Source: Rhizophagus sp. LPA8_4_AMF (Eukaryota > Glomeromycota > Glomeromycetes > Glomerales > Glomeraceae). Taken from it: a stretch of DNA of 64,000 bases. Below, one piece after another: positions 1 through 11,248 of this stretch. Within the stretch, counting starts at the first letter, position 1. Each line of letters begins with the position of its first letter. The translations under genes were made by a program, and so were the position numbers. The notes under the pieces were generated by a model that was given only the letters and a program-made list of their open reading frames with translations, was not told where the DNA came from and made no database searches. The stretch spans positions 1-64,000 of the forward strand of contig JADRCO010000029.1 in assembly GCA_021464525.1 (NCBI GenBank), given 5' to 3'.

Positions 1-884
1 TGGATTTTTAATTAATGCTGCGGATGTGACCTCTATTATAATTATCCGGGGTCCTCCATGACATATACATGTACAGAAATTTATCTTACATTGGTCCTGT
101 AAATTATTTAAATTACTAACACATACTATACCATAATATTGGTTATTCCAAGAAAACAATTGAAATTTGAATTAAATAACCATATGACTAGAAGAGTGAT
201 CATAATATACTTCACAATATATCTGATAATAAATTGATTTAAATAATATTCTCGAGTCGGCGACTGCTTAACCTCATTAATTAAAATTTCATCCATAATT
301 ATCAAAAAGAAAAATTAAAAAAAAAAAAAATAATTCGTGAAAATTTTTTGCATAATTTGACAAAATAATATATAATATTAGGTTAATCATCTCAATTCTC
401 AAAGTTACTTGGAATATAAATGGTATAAAATAAATAACGAATTCTCCAGAACTCAAATTCTTTTTCGCCTTTATAAATAATAGTCAAATAAGTTTTGGAA
501 TAAATTTCTTAAATACATTTTTTTTATATAAAGCTTTAATGAATATTTTATAAATGGCTTAAATTTATCATGGAAAATTATCTGGTTATTCTGGTATACA
601 TAAATGATTGTTATTGGTCAGACTATTAGAATCATGCTGATTTTGACGGACTGATATTTTTTGTTAATGGCTAAATAATTTCTTTAATAAGTTTTACAGT
701 TTAATTATTACTTTTATATACTCTTACGATAATAATAGCATGATCTTGTGTGACTGACGCAAAAACCTAGTTATTAGTTATGGTAATAAAATATCGTGCC
801 ACCCCCGATAATTTACCCCCAACCAATAACTATTATTTATAGAATCTAAATAAAAATTAAATTCATTAACGCATACTTAAATAC
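1..884. other. AT-rich spacer, no gene seen
   Basis: No open frame of note and no recognisable exon was seen on either strand. The stretch is A/T-rich with homopolymer runs (for example near 316-330). It lies downstream of the minus-strand kinase gene, so it should contain that gene's 3' UTR and polyadenylation region. Confidence 0.5.
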
Positions 885-3318
885 TTAAATAACTATTACA
901 TTATTATCATCAAGTTTGTTTAATTGATTTAAAATTTCATCATAAACTTGATAAATATTAGGTCTTTTCGCTGGATCATCATCCCAACATTTTTGATAAA
1001 GTTGTCTGTACTCTGAAGGTGTACCTTCAATTGGTTTTTCTCTAAGTTTCATTTGACCAATGTGAAAATCTAACTTATGTTGTTTTTCTATACCGTGAAA
1101 AGGAGGACGTCCACTTGTAATTTCCCAAAATACTACACCTAAACTATAAATATCAGATTTTTTGTCTCTTATATATTTTACGTTCTCATAACTATAACAT
1201 TGTGGGTCAATATAACCAATCATCCCAATATTATTAGATTCTGAATTAGATGTAACTTCCGTTAATCGCTTAGATAATCCAAAATCCGCAATTAATAGTC
1301 TACCATTATTTACTAATATATTTTTTGGTTGCTATTAAAATAATTATAATATTAATTAAAGTAAAACTATAATAAAAATATTATAATAAATAAATTACTG
1401 ATTTACCAAGTCCCTGTGGATTATGTCCTTAGAGTGTATCCATTTTAATCCACATGTAATATCCAACGCCATTCGAATCTTATTTTCCCACTGCAATGAA
1501 TAAAATTTTCTTTTTAAATAATCCCTTAAATTTCCTTCATTGGCATATTCTAATACCATAATCAAATTACCAATATCATCTATACATTTAAATATAATTA
1601 ATGTAATCTTAAGTTATTAATTGTTTAAATTATTCCAAAAAAAATTTTAACACAAACCTTTTGCTATTCCAAGAAAGCTATTGATATTTTGGTGTAAATC
1701 AATCATACGAAATAATTTTAACTAAGTGAAGAGCGATGAATATAATAAATTTTAATACTACATAGTCTTACGCTAAATAATTTAAATAAATTTCTAACCT
1801 CAGTTATAACCCTTTCAATAACAATCTCTTCGATTTTTGAAATTTTCATTTCGATAAGGCTTTTAAGTGCAACTTGCATTCCATCATTAGTTAACGCTCT
1901 ATTTAAAACACCAAATCCTCCTTTGCCAATTTCTTCAATATCACTAAATTCTCCATAATCAAAATAACGAATATCTTCATCTTCAAATTTCCTTTTAATC
2001 CATTCAATCCATTCCTAATATTAAGCAATAGTAAGTAATTATTTAAAAGAAATGAAAGAAATTGGAAAAGGTAAAATTTTACTTCTTCAACATCAGTTTG
2101 AATCTTTTCATCATAATTATCATTATTACTTGCATCAAAATTAATAATTAAAAAAGGTTGCAAAAGTTGAAGCGTAGTTTTAAATTCATCATCTAATTTA
2201 AAAAAATTCTTTTCAATATCTTCATCATTAGAATAATCATTCAATTGAGAAATTTTTGCAAGATATTGATGAACTTCATCGATAACATTAACTAACATAG
2301 TAAAATTTTTATAATTTTTTTCTGAAAAAAATTCTAAATTTCGAATTTTTAAATTATTTACAGCTGTATTGGCTATTTTTGCTCTTTCTAACAATGCTTC
2401 ACATGTTTTTTTATTATATTGAGCCGTCTCATAAATTTTAACTATTTTACTATAAAATTTGTTCACATTTTCTATAAGTGGTAAAAAATTTTCAAATAGT
2501 ACTTCGACTTTAGATGCTGTTTCGATTCCAGTACAAACTATTGTATCGGATGAATTTATTAAAGATAATTTCAGAGGTTGAACAATGGAATCTAATTCAT
2601 CATTTAAATATTTAGAGGTTTCATCAATATTTTTAGTTTCATAATAAGAAATTTTTGCAACAAATTTTCGTATTTTATCAATAACATTAATCAAACTACA
2701 TAATTTAATATAATTTCTTATTGAAAAATATTTTGAATTTTCATTTCTATTATCCCTTACATTTCTTAAGGCTATTTCAGCTATTTCTACTCTCTTCATC
2801 ATCGGCCAACATGTTTTTTTATTATATTGAGCTGTTTGGTAAACTTCTATTATTTCGTTATGAATTTTGGTCACTTCTCTTACGAGTGGTAAAAAATTCA
2901 CTTTTTTTATATACGGTAAAAAATTAAAAAATGGTTTTTCTAAATTCAAGTCCAGAAGTTGAACGGTAATATCAAATTTCTTATTTAAATTTCTATAAAT
3001 TTCAACTTTATGACCTTTTGAAATTTCTGTAATATTTTCCCGTACTTTATCAATAACGGCGACTAATTTACATAAATTAGTATAATTCCACTCTGAAAAA
3101 TAATCTTTATTATTTTTTTTATGAATCCTCAAATTACTTAAAGCCATATCAATTTTTTCAATTTTGCTTAACAATTCATGGACTTCTTTATTATGCTCAA
3201 CCATTTGACAAATTTCTATCATTTCATCATATTTTTTGGTAACTACTTCTACAAGTGATAAAATTTTGGATTCTGGTTGTACTGCCATGACTTCTGTTGC
3301 AACTGAGTTTTCGTTCAT
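885..3318 (-). CDS. TKL-like protein kinase with three tandem MLKL-like helical bundles
   Basis: A five-exon gene read by splicing: 3318-2083, 2014-1799, 1721-1658, 1579-1407 and 1331-885, giving 711 residues in one frame. Every intron is GT-AG. Residues about 20-410 hold three copies of a roughly 125-residue helical unit; copies 2 and 3 share the motif TAQYNKKTC. The unit resembles the MLKL N-terminal four-helix bundle (Cbl-N/MLKL-NTD superfamily). Residues about 430-700 form a kinase domain with GKGGFGVL, VALKSL (Lys about 463), HRDLQPKN (560-567), ADFGLS (Asp about 579) and a C-lobe ending in KRPNIYQV, so it should be active. The kinase starts at a phase-0 intron before EWIEWIK. In MLKL proteins the bundle oligomerises and acts at membranes; here it may mediate assembly or partner binding. 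The start at 3318 gives MNENSVATEVMAV. The substrate is unknown. Confidence 0.85.
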
Positions 3319-3486
3319 AATACTCTAACCCACGAATTTTTTTTTTTTTTTTTTGTGGAGGTACATATACATTCTCGAATATCACGTGAGCCTGCATGAA
3401 TATTTGCGACCTGCGGTTATAAAATGTCATAAATTTCTGTAGTTAATGTAAATTTTTTTTTTATTTTTCTTTTTCTGCTCCTAACT

Positions 3487-3672
3487 ACAGTCAACTCTCT
3501 CTAAGTGCACGTATTATATATTTTTTCTTTAAATGCACCCTCTTACTCAGTTCCAAGTATATAGAGATCATATAAAATTTCTCTCTCTAAATGCACACCC
3601 TCTCTAAATGCACGTTTTTTCAAATTTTCATTATGGTCCCAAGGGGGGTGCACTTAGAGTATTAGATAGTTG
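3487..3672. mobile_element. MITE-like element with terminal inverted repeats
   Basis: Facing inverted repeats: CTCTAAGTGCAC near 3499-3510 and its complement near 3648-3659, with further similarity outwards (TACAGTCAACTCTCTC against the reverse of GATAGTTGGCA). Internal copies of CTCTCTAAATGCAC lie at about 3580-3615. The left end TACAGTCAA resembles ends of Tc1/mariner-pogo type non-autonomous elements. It has no coding capacity. Confidence 0.5.
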
Positions 3673-4329
3673 GCATTTTGGAGATTTTTTATATACAGTA
3701 TAGATTAGTCCTTTGGATAGAGTGATTAGTTAGTAGGGCAATTGTTTTCGGACAAGGATCTTTTATGTGTTTCCTATAAGAAGTAAACATGTTACCAATT
3801 TTTTTTTTAAAAAAAAAAATATTATAATTTCTTCTATATAACTGAATATGTATTATTGTAGGTTTATTAGTTAGTTCCAATTTAAACACGAAAGTAAAAA
3901 ATACCATTTAATTTTTCCTTGACATCTTTATTAAGAATTTCGATTTTGAAATATCAAGGAATTAACCAACGGCATATAGGTTAATGAAAATTATTTCCCT
4001 TGAAAAGAAAAACTCGTTTAGATCAAAACCTACAAAGATCAATGCGAAAACATACGTATATGCGTAATTATATTTGTAAAATATCAGATAGAATCTCTAT
4101 TATTATCTTTTTTAAAATTGTTGATGTAGTTACTAATTAATCTTTTTTTAATATATATAAATATAATAAATTCATAATTTCGTTCTAACCTTTTCGTTTT
4201 CATTTATTAGTTTAAATCAACTTAATAATATCGTTTTGAATTAAATTATTGCGAAACTTCCGTATAATCAAACACTATTAACATTTTTTATAATACAGTC
4301 AATCAAGTAATCAACTCATTTCCACTTAA
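3673..4329. other. AT-rich spacer
   Basis: Spacer between the MITE-like element and the decayed kinase. It contains a T-run next to an A-run near 3798-3820. The one open frame on the minus strand (3689-3907) has no family resemblance and low-complexity composition, so I do not call it a gene. Confidence 0.4.
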
Positions 4330-5160
4330 CATAGCTCTGAATATCCTGATGATATATTTAAATTATCAAGACTATTACTATTAGAATTTACTAAAGAATC
4401 TTCATGTTTTTCGTGGGTATCATCAGCATTATATTGACGCAAAATTTCATCGTATAGTATACTTGATTAATATCGGATCTTTTTTCTGAATCACCATCTC
4501 ATGAAATTTCGACACTTTAAAGATGTACCGTCAATTGATTCTTCTCTAATAACCATATGGCTAATGTGAAACGTAACCTATCTCGTTATACTATTCTACC
4601 GTATCTTATGAGATGTCATGAAGTCCGCTTGAATTTCCATAATAAACATAAACTATAGAAATCGAATTATTACGCTATTTTAAACATGATTTAAACACGT
4701 ATCTCTAGTAGCAACGTTTAAAGAAGCTATATTTTCTAGTCGTCAACGTACAAATTGGTTAAATAATCCGAAAGCCTAATAACAAATAGTTTATCATCAA
4801 TGATAAAATAGGTATTTATTATTATTTTAAAAATTTATAATAATATCAAACACTATAAATAAAACATAATAAAAATAAATTAGTTTACCAGTTTTCAGTT
4901 TTTATCAAAGTTTAAATGTTTTAATCCGCATGCTCATTTGAATTTATCTTGTTGATTTTTAACATGACAACTGACAACTAGCGAGTTTTATGTAAATAAA
5001 GAATAAACCACATTTAATATTGTCATTACCTCTTTTCAAATTTATTTTTATAATATCACACTCGCCAAATTTCCTGATTTTAAAAAATACTTAACGTTTC
5101 TCATTTCTGATTATTAAGTAATATACAGTATTTCTAATAATCCCTTAAAAGAAATAGAGG
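4330..5160 (-). pseudogene. Decayed TKL kinase (C-lobe and fragments)
   Basis: The minus strand keeps a scrambled match to the last kinase exon seen at 885-1331. The regions corresponding to the I-x-Q-V-Y/KRP segment, the EGTPSEY segment and the alpha-F region are recognisable in order from about 4435 to 4650, and DFG-region sequence near 4770-4800. A trace of the HRD-preceding exon appears near 4885-4960. The frame is broken many times. It sits between two live kinase genes and is most simply a dead copy of the same family. Confidence 0.6.
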
Positions 5161-5432
5161 ATGTCGAAAGTCAAAACTCAATATGAAACTTTTATAAAAC
5201 TAACAATTGCTATCAAAATAAGGAGTATCGGTCAAATACATTTTACAGTTTTTGATTCCTTATATCTGCACTTAAAAATGCATCAATTGCGTAACGGCTT
5301 ATTAAGTATGCAAGGCAAACAGGATATCATATGATTTGATATTTTTATAGTTCTTCGTTACACCACAGACTGACGATGCATATAAAGTGGATGATAATCA
5401 TCTCCAGAAAGATTTGTTATATTACTTTTAAT

Positions 5433-8400
5433 ATGTCATCTCAATGCGAAGAGTGTGGTATTCAAAATATAGACGATTTAGATGAAGAGTACAATTGGTG
5501 TAATCCATGTTTAGAAAATTTTAAAATTTTTTTAAATCTTGAAGCTTTTATAAATCACTTCGGCGAAGAAAAAAACGAAAAAATTGATAATTTGATTCAA
5601 GAAATGCAATCAAAAATTAAAGGTCCAAGCGACATAATATTTGAATGGATACCGTACAATCAGTTTAATAATATTAGTGAAGAAGGAAAAGGGGATTATT
5701 CTAAAGCATGTTCAGCAATATGGAAGAATGGTCCATTAACTTATAGTTATTTTAAAAAACAATTGGTACGAGTATCAAATAAAAAAGTTGTTCTAAAATA
5801 TTTGTTTAACTCGAAAGATATTATCGATAAATTTCTAGACGAGGTATGAATTTATTTCTCTTTTTATGAAAGATATATTAAATAATAACACTCCTTTACA
5901 TTTTCTTGTTTTTATTAGGTTAAAACATATTCAATTAATTACACAAATAATATTCGCATATATGGGATATCTCAAGATCCTAAAACAAAAGATTATATTA
6001 TAGTTCTTAATGCAAACGCTTTAAAGCAACTGATTGATGATTTTAATGAAAAATTGATCAAAGATAAAACAAAAGAACATGGCTTTAATTATTTTGAATA
6101 TAACAAATTTAACAATCCTAAAGAAATTGGAGAAGGAGGATTTGGTATTGTGAAAAAAGCGAAGACTGACGGTAATAAAAAAGTTGTACTGAAAAGATTC
6201 ATTGATAAAAATTCGAAAATTGAAAATGTTATTAGTAATTATGTAAAGGAGGTAATAAATCCGATGCAATATGTGTGGCGTATGATATAAAAACACAATA
6301 ATTTAACGTTATTTATTCTATATTCAGTTAGAACTTTTTCGTATGGTTCATTCTTGCTCATATATCAACCGTTTTCTTGGAATAACTAAAGGTTTGTGTT
6401 GAAATTTTTTAAATGATTTATCCCTACAAATGTTGTCTAATTTATTTTAATTGACTAAATAGATGATATTGGTTATATTATGGTATTTGAATGCGCCAAT
6501 GAAGGAAATTTAAGAAATTATTTAAAAAAAAAAATCAATTCATTCAATTCATTACAATGGAAAGATAAGATTAAAATGGCATTTGATATTACTTGCGGAT
6601 TAAAATATTTACACTCAAAACGCATAATTCATCGAGACTTGGTAATTAATAATTCATTTCTCTAGTATTTCGTTTATAATATTGTTTTGATGTGGTGATT
6701 TTAACATTATAATTTATAGCACTCAAATAACATATTAGTGAATAATGGTAAATTATTAATTGCGGACTATGGATTATCTAAGCGACCAATAGAAGTTGCA
6801 TCTAGTTCGATGAGTGATAAAATGGGAATAGAATATATTGAACCGCAATGTTTTAAGGACTCAAATTATAAAAGAAATGAAAAATCTGATATTTATAGTT
6901 TAGGCGTTTTATTTTGGGAAATTTCCAGCGGACGTCCTCCTTTTTCTAATCGAGATGCTTCTGAATTATATAACCACATTAATGATGGTCTTAGAGAAGA
7001 ACCATTTGAAGGTACGCCTTCATGGTATCAACAACTTTACCAGAAATGTTGGGATGGTGATCCAGAGAAAAGACCCAGTATTAATGAAGTATACAAGATT
7101 TTTTACGAAATTAACGAAATTGATGCACAATTACACGATGAGGTAAATTTTATCATTTCAAAAAAAAATTTTTTTATTAAATTCTATTTTCCTTTTAAAA
7201 AACATTATCGCACTTAAAACCAGGAATGGATCAAAGAGCAATTGGAAAAAGAAAATATTCATTACTTTGAATATAGAAAATTTAACGAGATTAAAGAAAT
7301 TGGTAAAGGAGGATTTGGTGTTGTAAAGAAAGCGTTGACTGATGACGGAAGTCAAGTTGCGTTGAAAAGTCTTATCGAAAATAATTGTTCAGATATTAAA
7401 AAAAGTAATATTCAAATGTTTGTAAAGGAGGTAAGAATTATACTTAAGTTCATCATATTCTATAATGGAATTTGTAATAAAAAATTAATATTTCTTTTTT
7501 TTAGTTAAGAAACCTTCGCAAGGTTAGCATACACGAGAACATCATTGATTTTCGTGGAGTATCTAAAGGTTTGCGTTAAACCTTTTAAATTGTTTTACTT
7601 TAAACTCAATCTAACTTAATGATTTTAAAATATAATAGATCATGATGAGAATTATATTATGGTATTAGGATACGCCAATGGAGGAAATTTAAGAAGTTAT
7701 TTAGAAGTAAAACATAAATCATTACATTGGGAAAAAAGGATTCAAATGGCGTTGAATATTACACGTGGATTAAAATGTTTACACTCAAATAAGATAATTC
7801 ATAGAGATTTGGTAAATTATGGTTTATTTTTTATAATATTTGATTAAATGATGATAATTTTATTAACATAAATAATTAATTTAATAGCATTCAAAAAATA
7901 TATTAGTGAATAATGATACATTATTAATTGCGGATTTTGGATTGTCTAAACATATAACAGAAGCTACATCTAAGTCAATGAATTTAACGGGAATTATCGA
8001 ATATGTTGACCCACAATGTTTTAAAGACTTTAAACATAAAATGTGTGAAAAGTCCGATATTTATAGCTTAGGTGTTTTATTTTGGGAAATTACAAGTGGA
8101 CGTCCTCCTTTTTCCGATCGGGATGACCAAAGTATCGTAGCATTATGTAATCACATTGGTAGTGGTGGTAGAGAAGAACCAACCGAAGGTACTCCTTTAG
8201 AGTATCAACAACTTTATCAAAAATGTTGGAATGATGATCCAAAGAAAAGACCTGATATTGATCATGTATACTATGAAATTTCTCGTCATTATAATGCCAA
8301 TGGTAGCAACGAACAAGAAGATTCATTAGCTGCATCTACATCTAGTAGAGATAGTTTAAATAAACAATCAGATCAAGATCTATACTTACCAGACAGCTGC

Positions 8401-8445
8401 ACAATTTGGACTGACTCTCAAGAACAAGCCAGTAATATTAATTAA
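5433..8445 (+). CDS. Fused multi-kinase protein: zinc ribbon, degenerate N-lobe and two complete TKL kinase domains
   Basis: Nine exons join in one frame: 5433-5843, 5919-6251, 6328-6391, 6463-6641, 6720-7142, 7224-7430, 7505-7568, 7639-7811 and 7888-8445, giving 803 residues. Residues 5-30 hold a CxxC...CxxC zinc ribbon (CEEC, CNPC). Residues about 60-170 are a kinase N-lobe (FEWIPYNQF, a disturbed Gly-loop, VVLKYL, IIVLNANA) that stops after the hinge strand. Kinase 1 (about 199-455) has GEGGFGIV, Lys 229, HRDLHSNN and DYG rather than DFG. Kinase 2 (about 485-745) has GKGGFGVV, ALKSL, HRDLHSKN and DFG. Both kinases share the same internal exon boundaries, including a 64-nt exon and a splice inside HRDL|H. 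The join at 7142/7224 (DE|EWIKEQ) keeps frame and matches the kinase border of the 885-3318 gene. An in-frame ATG at 5376 would add 19 unconserved residues. Partner and substrate are unknown. Two separate transcripts remain possible. Confidence 0.75.
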
Positions 8446-9975
8446 ATATTTTTACAAATAACATTAGCGAATATTATTTTAATAATATCAAAGTGAACTG
8501 ATAAAATGAAATGGAAAGTTCGAAGCAATTTAGGAAGTAATCTTATAAACAGGGTTTAATTGTAGAAATTGTAGAAATTGTAGAAACAGTATCTTCGATG
8601 TACAATACAAAATTTTTTTTATTTATTTATACATAAATAGTAAGTTAAGAGTATTTTTATTCACATTAAGATGTATTATAAAATTCTATTTCTGCAGATG
8701 TAATTATAGCATCCAATAATTGTATTTATTTATTTCATCTATTGAAGATGGATGTATTCATGATATTATTTCTTGCATCAATTTTTTTCATAACATAATA
8801 AATGTGTTTTTTATAGTGATTTTTTACAGGGCTAACGCTAATAGTATTGAAAGTAATAAAGTTAACAAATTAGTTTCACTATCAAAATTTATACATTTGA
8901 TCACGTGTACGTAAATCATGTGTAACAGACGAAAGTTGCGTAATTTTGTAAAAGTGGTTTCGGACAATTATTGAATTGGGGGATATTTAAAGCCTTTAAG
9001 AGAGCATTTCATGAAAAAATATAAAAATTCGCGGAAACTCAATGATCCAGTATTTTTATGTGATAAAAATTTAGTCAATTCCGATTGAACGTAAACGAGA
9101 AATTATGTATAATTAATTATTTATGAGAATTTAATTTTTGCACTATGCTTATTTTTGGCTAATATCATAAATTGCTTAACATATATTATCGTTTCAAAAC
9201 TAAAATATACGTAAACAAAAGGATAGCAGTGAAACCAAAGCAATTTTTAGTGTACAAATACATGTATATAAAACGATCTTATTTGTTAATACAATTTTGA
9301 ACCATATAAGAAAATCCCTAACCTCGATTAAGAATCGGCCGTTCAAAACAATAATTCAATTTCTTCCTAATTTCTTAATCCAGTACATGACAAAGCTTTA
9401 GCTACTATCATACTCCCTAATTACTTCCTCGTACTTTTCTCGTAAAAAATTAAAAATTCAAAAATTTCTTTGAGCTCTAAATTCTTGTACCTCTTAACAC
9501 AATTTTTCTTTTATTATGCATGTAATTGATTTTGTACTCATAGCTTATTGGACGAGAAAAGGAAATTCATTTCGTTGATCGCCGAAATTTTTCTTGGCAG
9601 ATCGATTGTAACACTTGACAAAAAAAAACCACCTTTTAACAGTTAATAATAATTATTAAAACTATTTTCAATTTATTTAACAATTTATTAAATTTTTATC
9701 TTCTTCTAAATAAAAAAAAAAAGACACACAATTTCAAAATTTAAAACACACTTTCTATATATTAAAATTAGAAAAGAGAAAAAAAAAAAATGTGAAAAAA
9801 ATGCAAAATAAAGTTTAAAAATGAATCTCAATTTGTTTTCTAAATTAAAAATGTACTATGTGCGTGTTAAATTTTCGTACAATTTTTCAACAAAAAAATT
9901 AAAAAAAAGGGGGGGAATTAGAATACTAAAAAATTAAAAATAAATGTATATAAAAATTTAATTAAATTGTTTTTT
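8446..9975. other. AT-rich spacer
   Basis: Spacer between the 3' end of the fused kinase gene and the 3' end of the first secreted-protein gene (convergent). Short open frames such as 8720-8914 show no family resemblance. I see no RNA gene or element. Confidence 0.45.
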
Positions 9976-10722
9976 TTAAGGATAACTCAAAAGTTTGACC
10001 TTAATATCATGATCATATTTATCACAAGTTGTTCCATTACAAAAATTTTGTTTAAAATAGTTGACAAAATCACTATATTGTACTTTAATATTATCTTCAA
10101 TAATTTTAACAAATTCTGGGAGGTCAATTGCTTTAATATTTGATTTAGCAGCACTAATTATTAAATTTTTTACAAGAGAACTAAAGCAAGAACCATTAGG
10201 AGAAAGACGATCGTTCAATGATTCATTAACATTTTTAACATTTCTTGGTTTGACATATTGATCCATATAATGACAAACAGCTGGAGGATTACCACAAATA
10301 TAATCTTGTTTTTCACAATCTTCCATAGTCCAAGCAACACCTGGTGGTGGTTGATTAACTCTTAATGGATGTTGACATTGTCCTTTAAATTGTGGAGATT
10401 GATTGAAAATTGAATCCTCAATTAATTTTGCAAAACCACCAGTAAAAGCATGTTTACATTTATCAGTTTCATCTTCAATTATTTTGTTAAATGCTGATTT
10501 GGTTGATGATGAAACACTTCCACTAAATCCTTTAAGAAGATTATCTTTTAAATTATCTTCAAGTGTTGGGAATAACTTATCGACCTCTATGGAGTAATTA
10601 TCTCCAAATGCTAATGAAATACCAGTACGACAACTTTGTTCACAAGCGTTCGTAGGTACAACGGAAAATAATAAAACGGAAATTGCTACAACGGTAGCGA
10701 AAAAAGTCAAAGAAGATTTCAT
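9976..10722 (-). CDS. Secreted cysteine-rich protein (paralogue A)
   Basis: 248 residues from the ATG at 10722. This start is chosen because it places a classical signal peptide first: MKSSLTFFATVVAISVLLF followed by small residues and a likely cut before ACEQSC. The upstream in-frame extension is Phe/Lys-rich and looks like leader DNA. The mature part has ten cysteines. The most conserved blocks shared with the gene at 15339-16091 are CEQSCR-GISLAF, FKGQCQ-PL and YICGNPP-VCH-MD--VKPRNV. No catalytic motif is recognised. Family function is unknown to me; extracellular or cell-wall localisation follows from the signal peptide and paired cysteines. No intron is needed. For a plant symbiont it could be considered an effector candidate, but nothing in the sequence proves that. 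Confidence 0.85.
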   Translation of the reverse strand: MKSSLTFFATVVAISVLLFSVVPTNACEQSCRTGISLAFGDNYSIEVDKLFPTLEDNLKDNLLKGFSGSVSSSTKSAFNKIIEDETDKCKHAFTGGFAKLIEDSIFNQSPQFKGQCQHPLRVNQPPPGVAWTMEDCEKQDYICGNPPAVCHYMDQYVKPRNVKNVNESLNDRLSPNGSCFSSLVKNLIISAAKSNIKAIDLPEFVKIIEDNIKVQYSDFVNYFKQNFCNGTTCDKYDHDIKVKLLSYP

Positions 10723-11199
10723 TATTTTAAAAAATTTCGTGAAAATAAAAAAATATATATTAAATGATAACGACGTTAAAGAAAAAATTTTTACGAAAAA
10801 AAATTTATATATTATATTTGAAAACGAATTTATTGTTATTTTTTTGGTTTTTTTTTTGAGAAAGCTTTTAAGAAAAAATATAAACGTTAAATATTTCAAT
10901 TAGACTCTTTTTACGAGCAAAAAATTGCTTTCTAGAAAACTTTAGCTACAAAAATAGCTAATTATGAAAATAAAAAAAAATATATTCTTAGATTGCAAGA
11001 TTCGCTCAAGAGTGAGGAAAAAAAAAGTTAGAAGCTCGTTACTTTTATATATTAAAGAAATTTTTTTTGTTGTGTTACCTTATAATATATTTTTTCTACC
11101 AAATTTGGCTAACCATGCGGTTAAAATAAAAATAGTAACAAACTTAAATGATCACGTAACGCATCAACCGAACCTATTGCCGATTGTAATGTAAAATTA

Positions 11200-11248
11200 T
11201 ATTAATATATTATATTATATTATATTATATTATATATATATTATATGT
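11200..11248. repeat. TATAT microsatellite
   Basis: About nine tandem TATAT/TATATAT-type units in a row inside the spacer upstream of secreted gene A. This is simple-sequence DNA. Confidence 0.7.

Noticed and set aside
2721-2927. Plus-strand open frame of 68 codons
   Set aside because: It lies inside the first exon of the minus-strand kinase and has no family signal; a shadow frame.
8090-8335. Minus-strand open frame of 81 codons
   Set aside because: It is antisense to the last exon of the fused kinase gene, whose kinase motifs are unmistakable.
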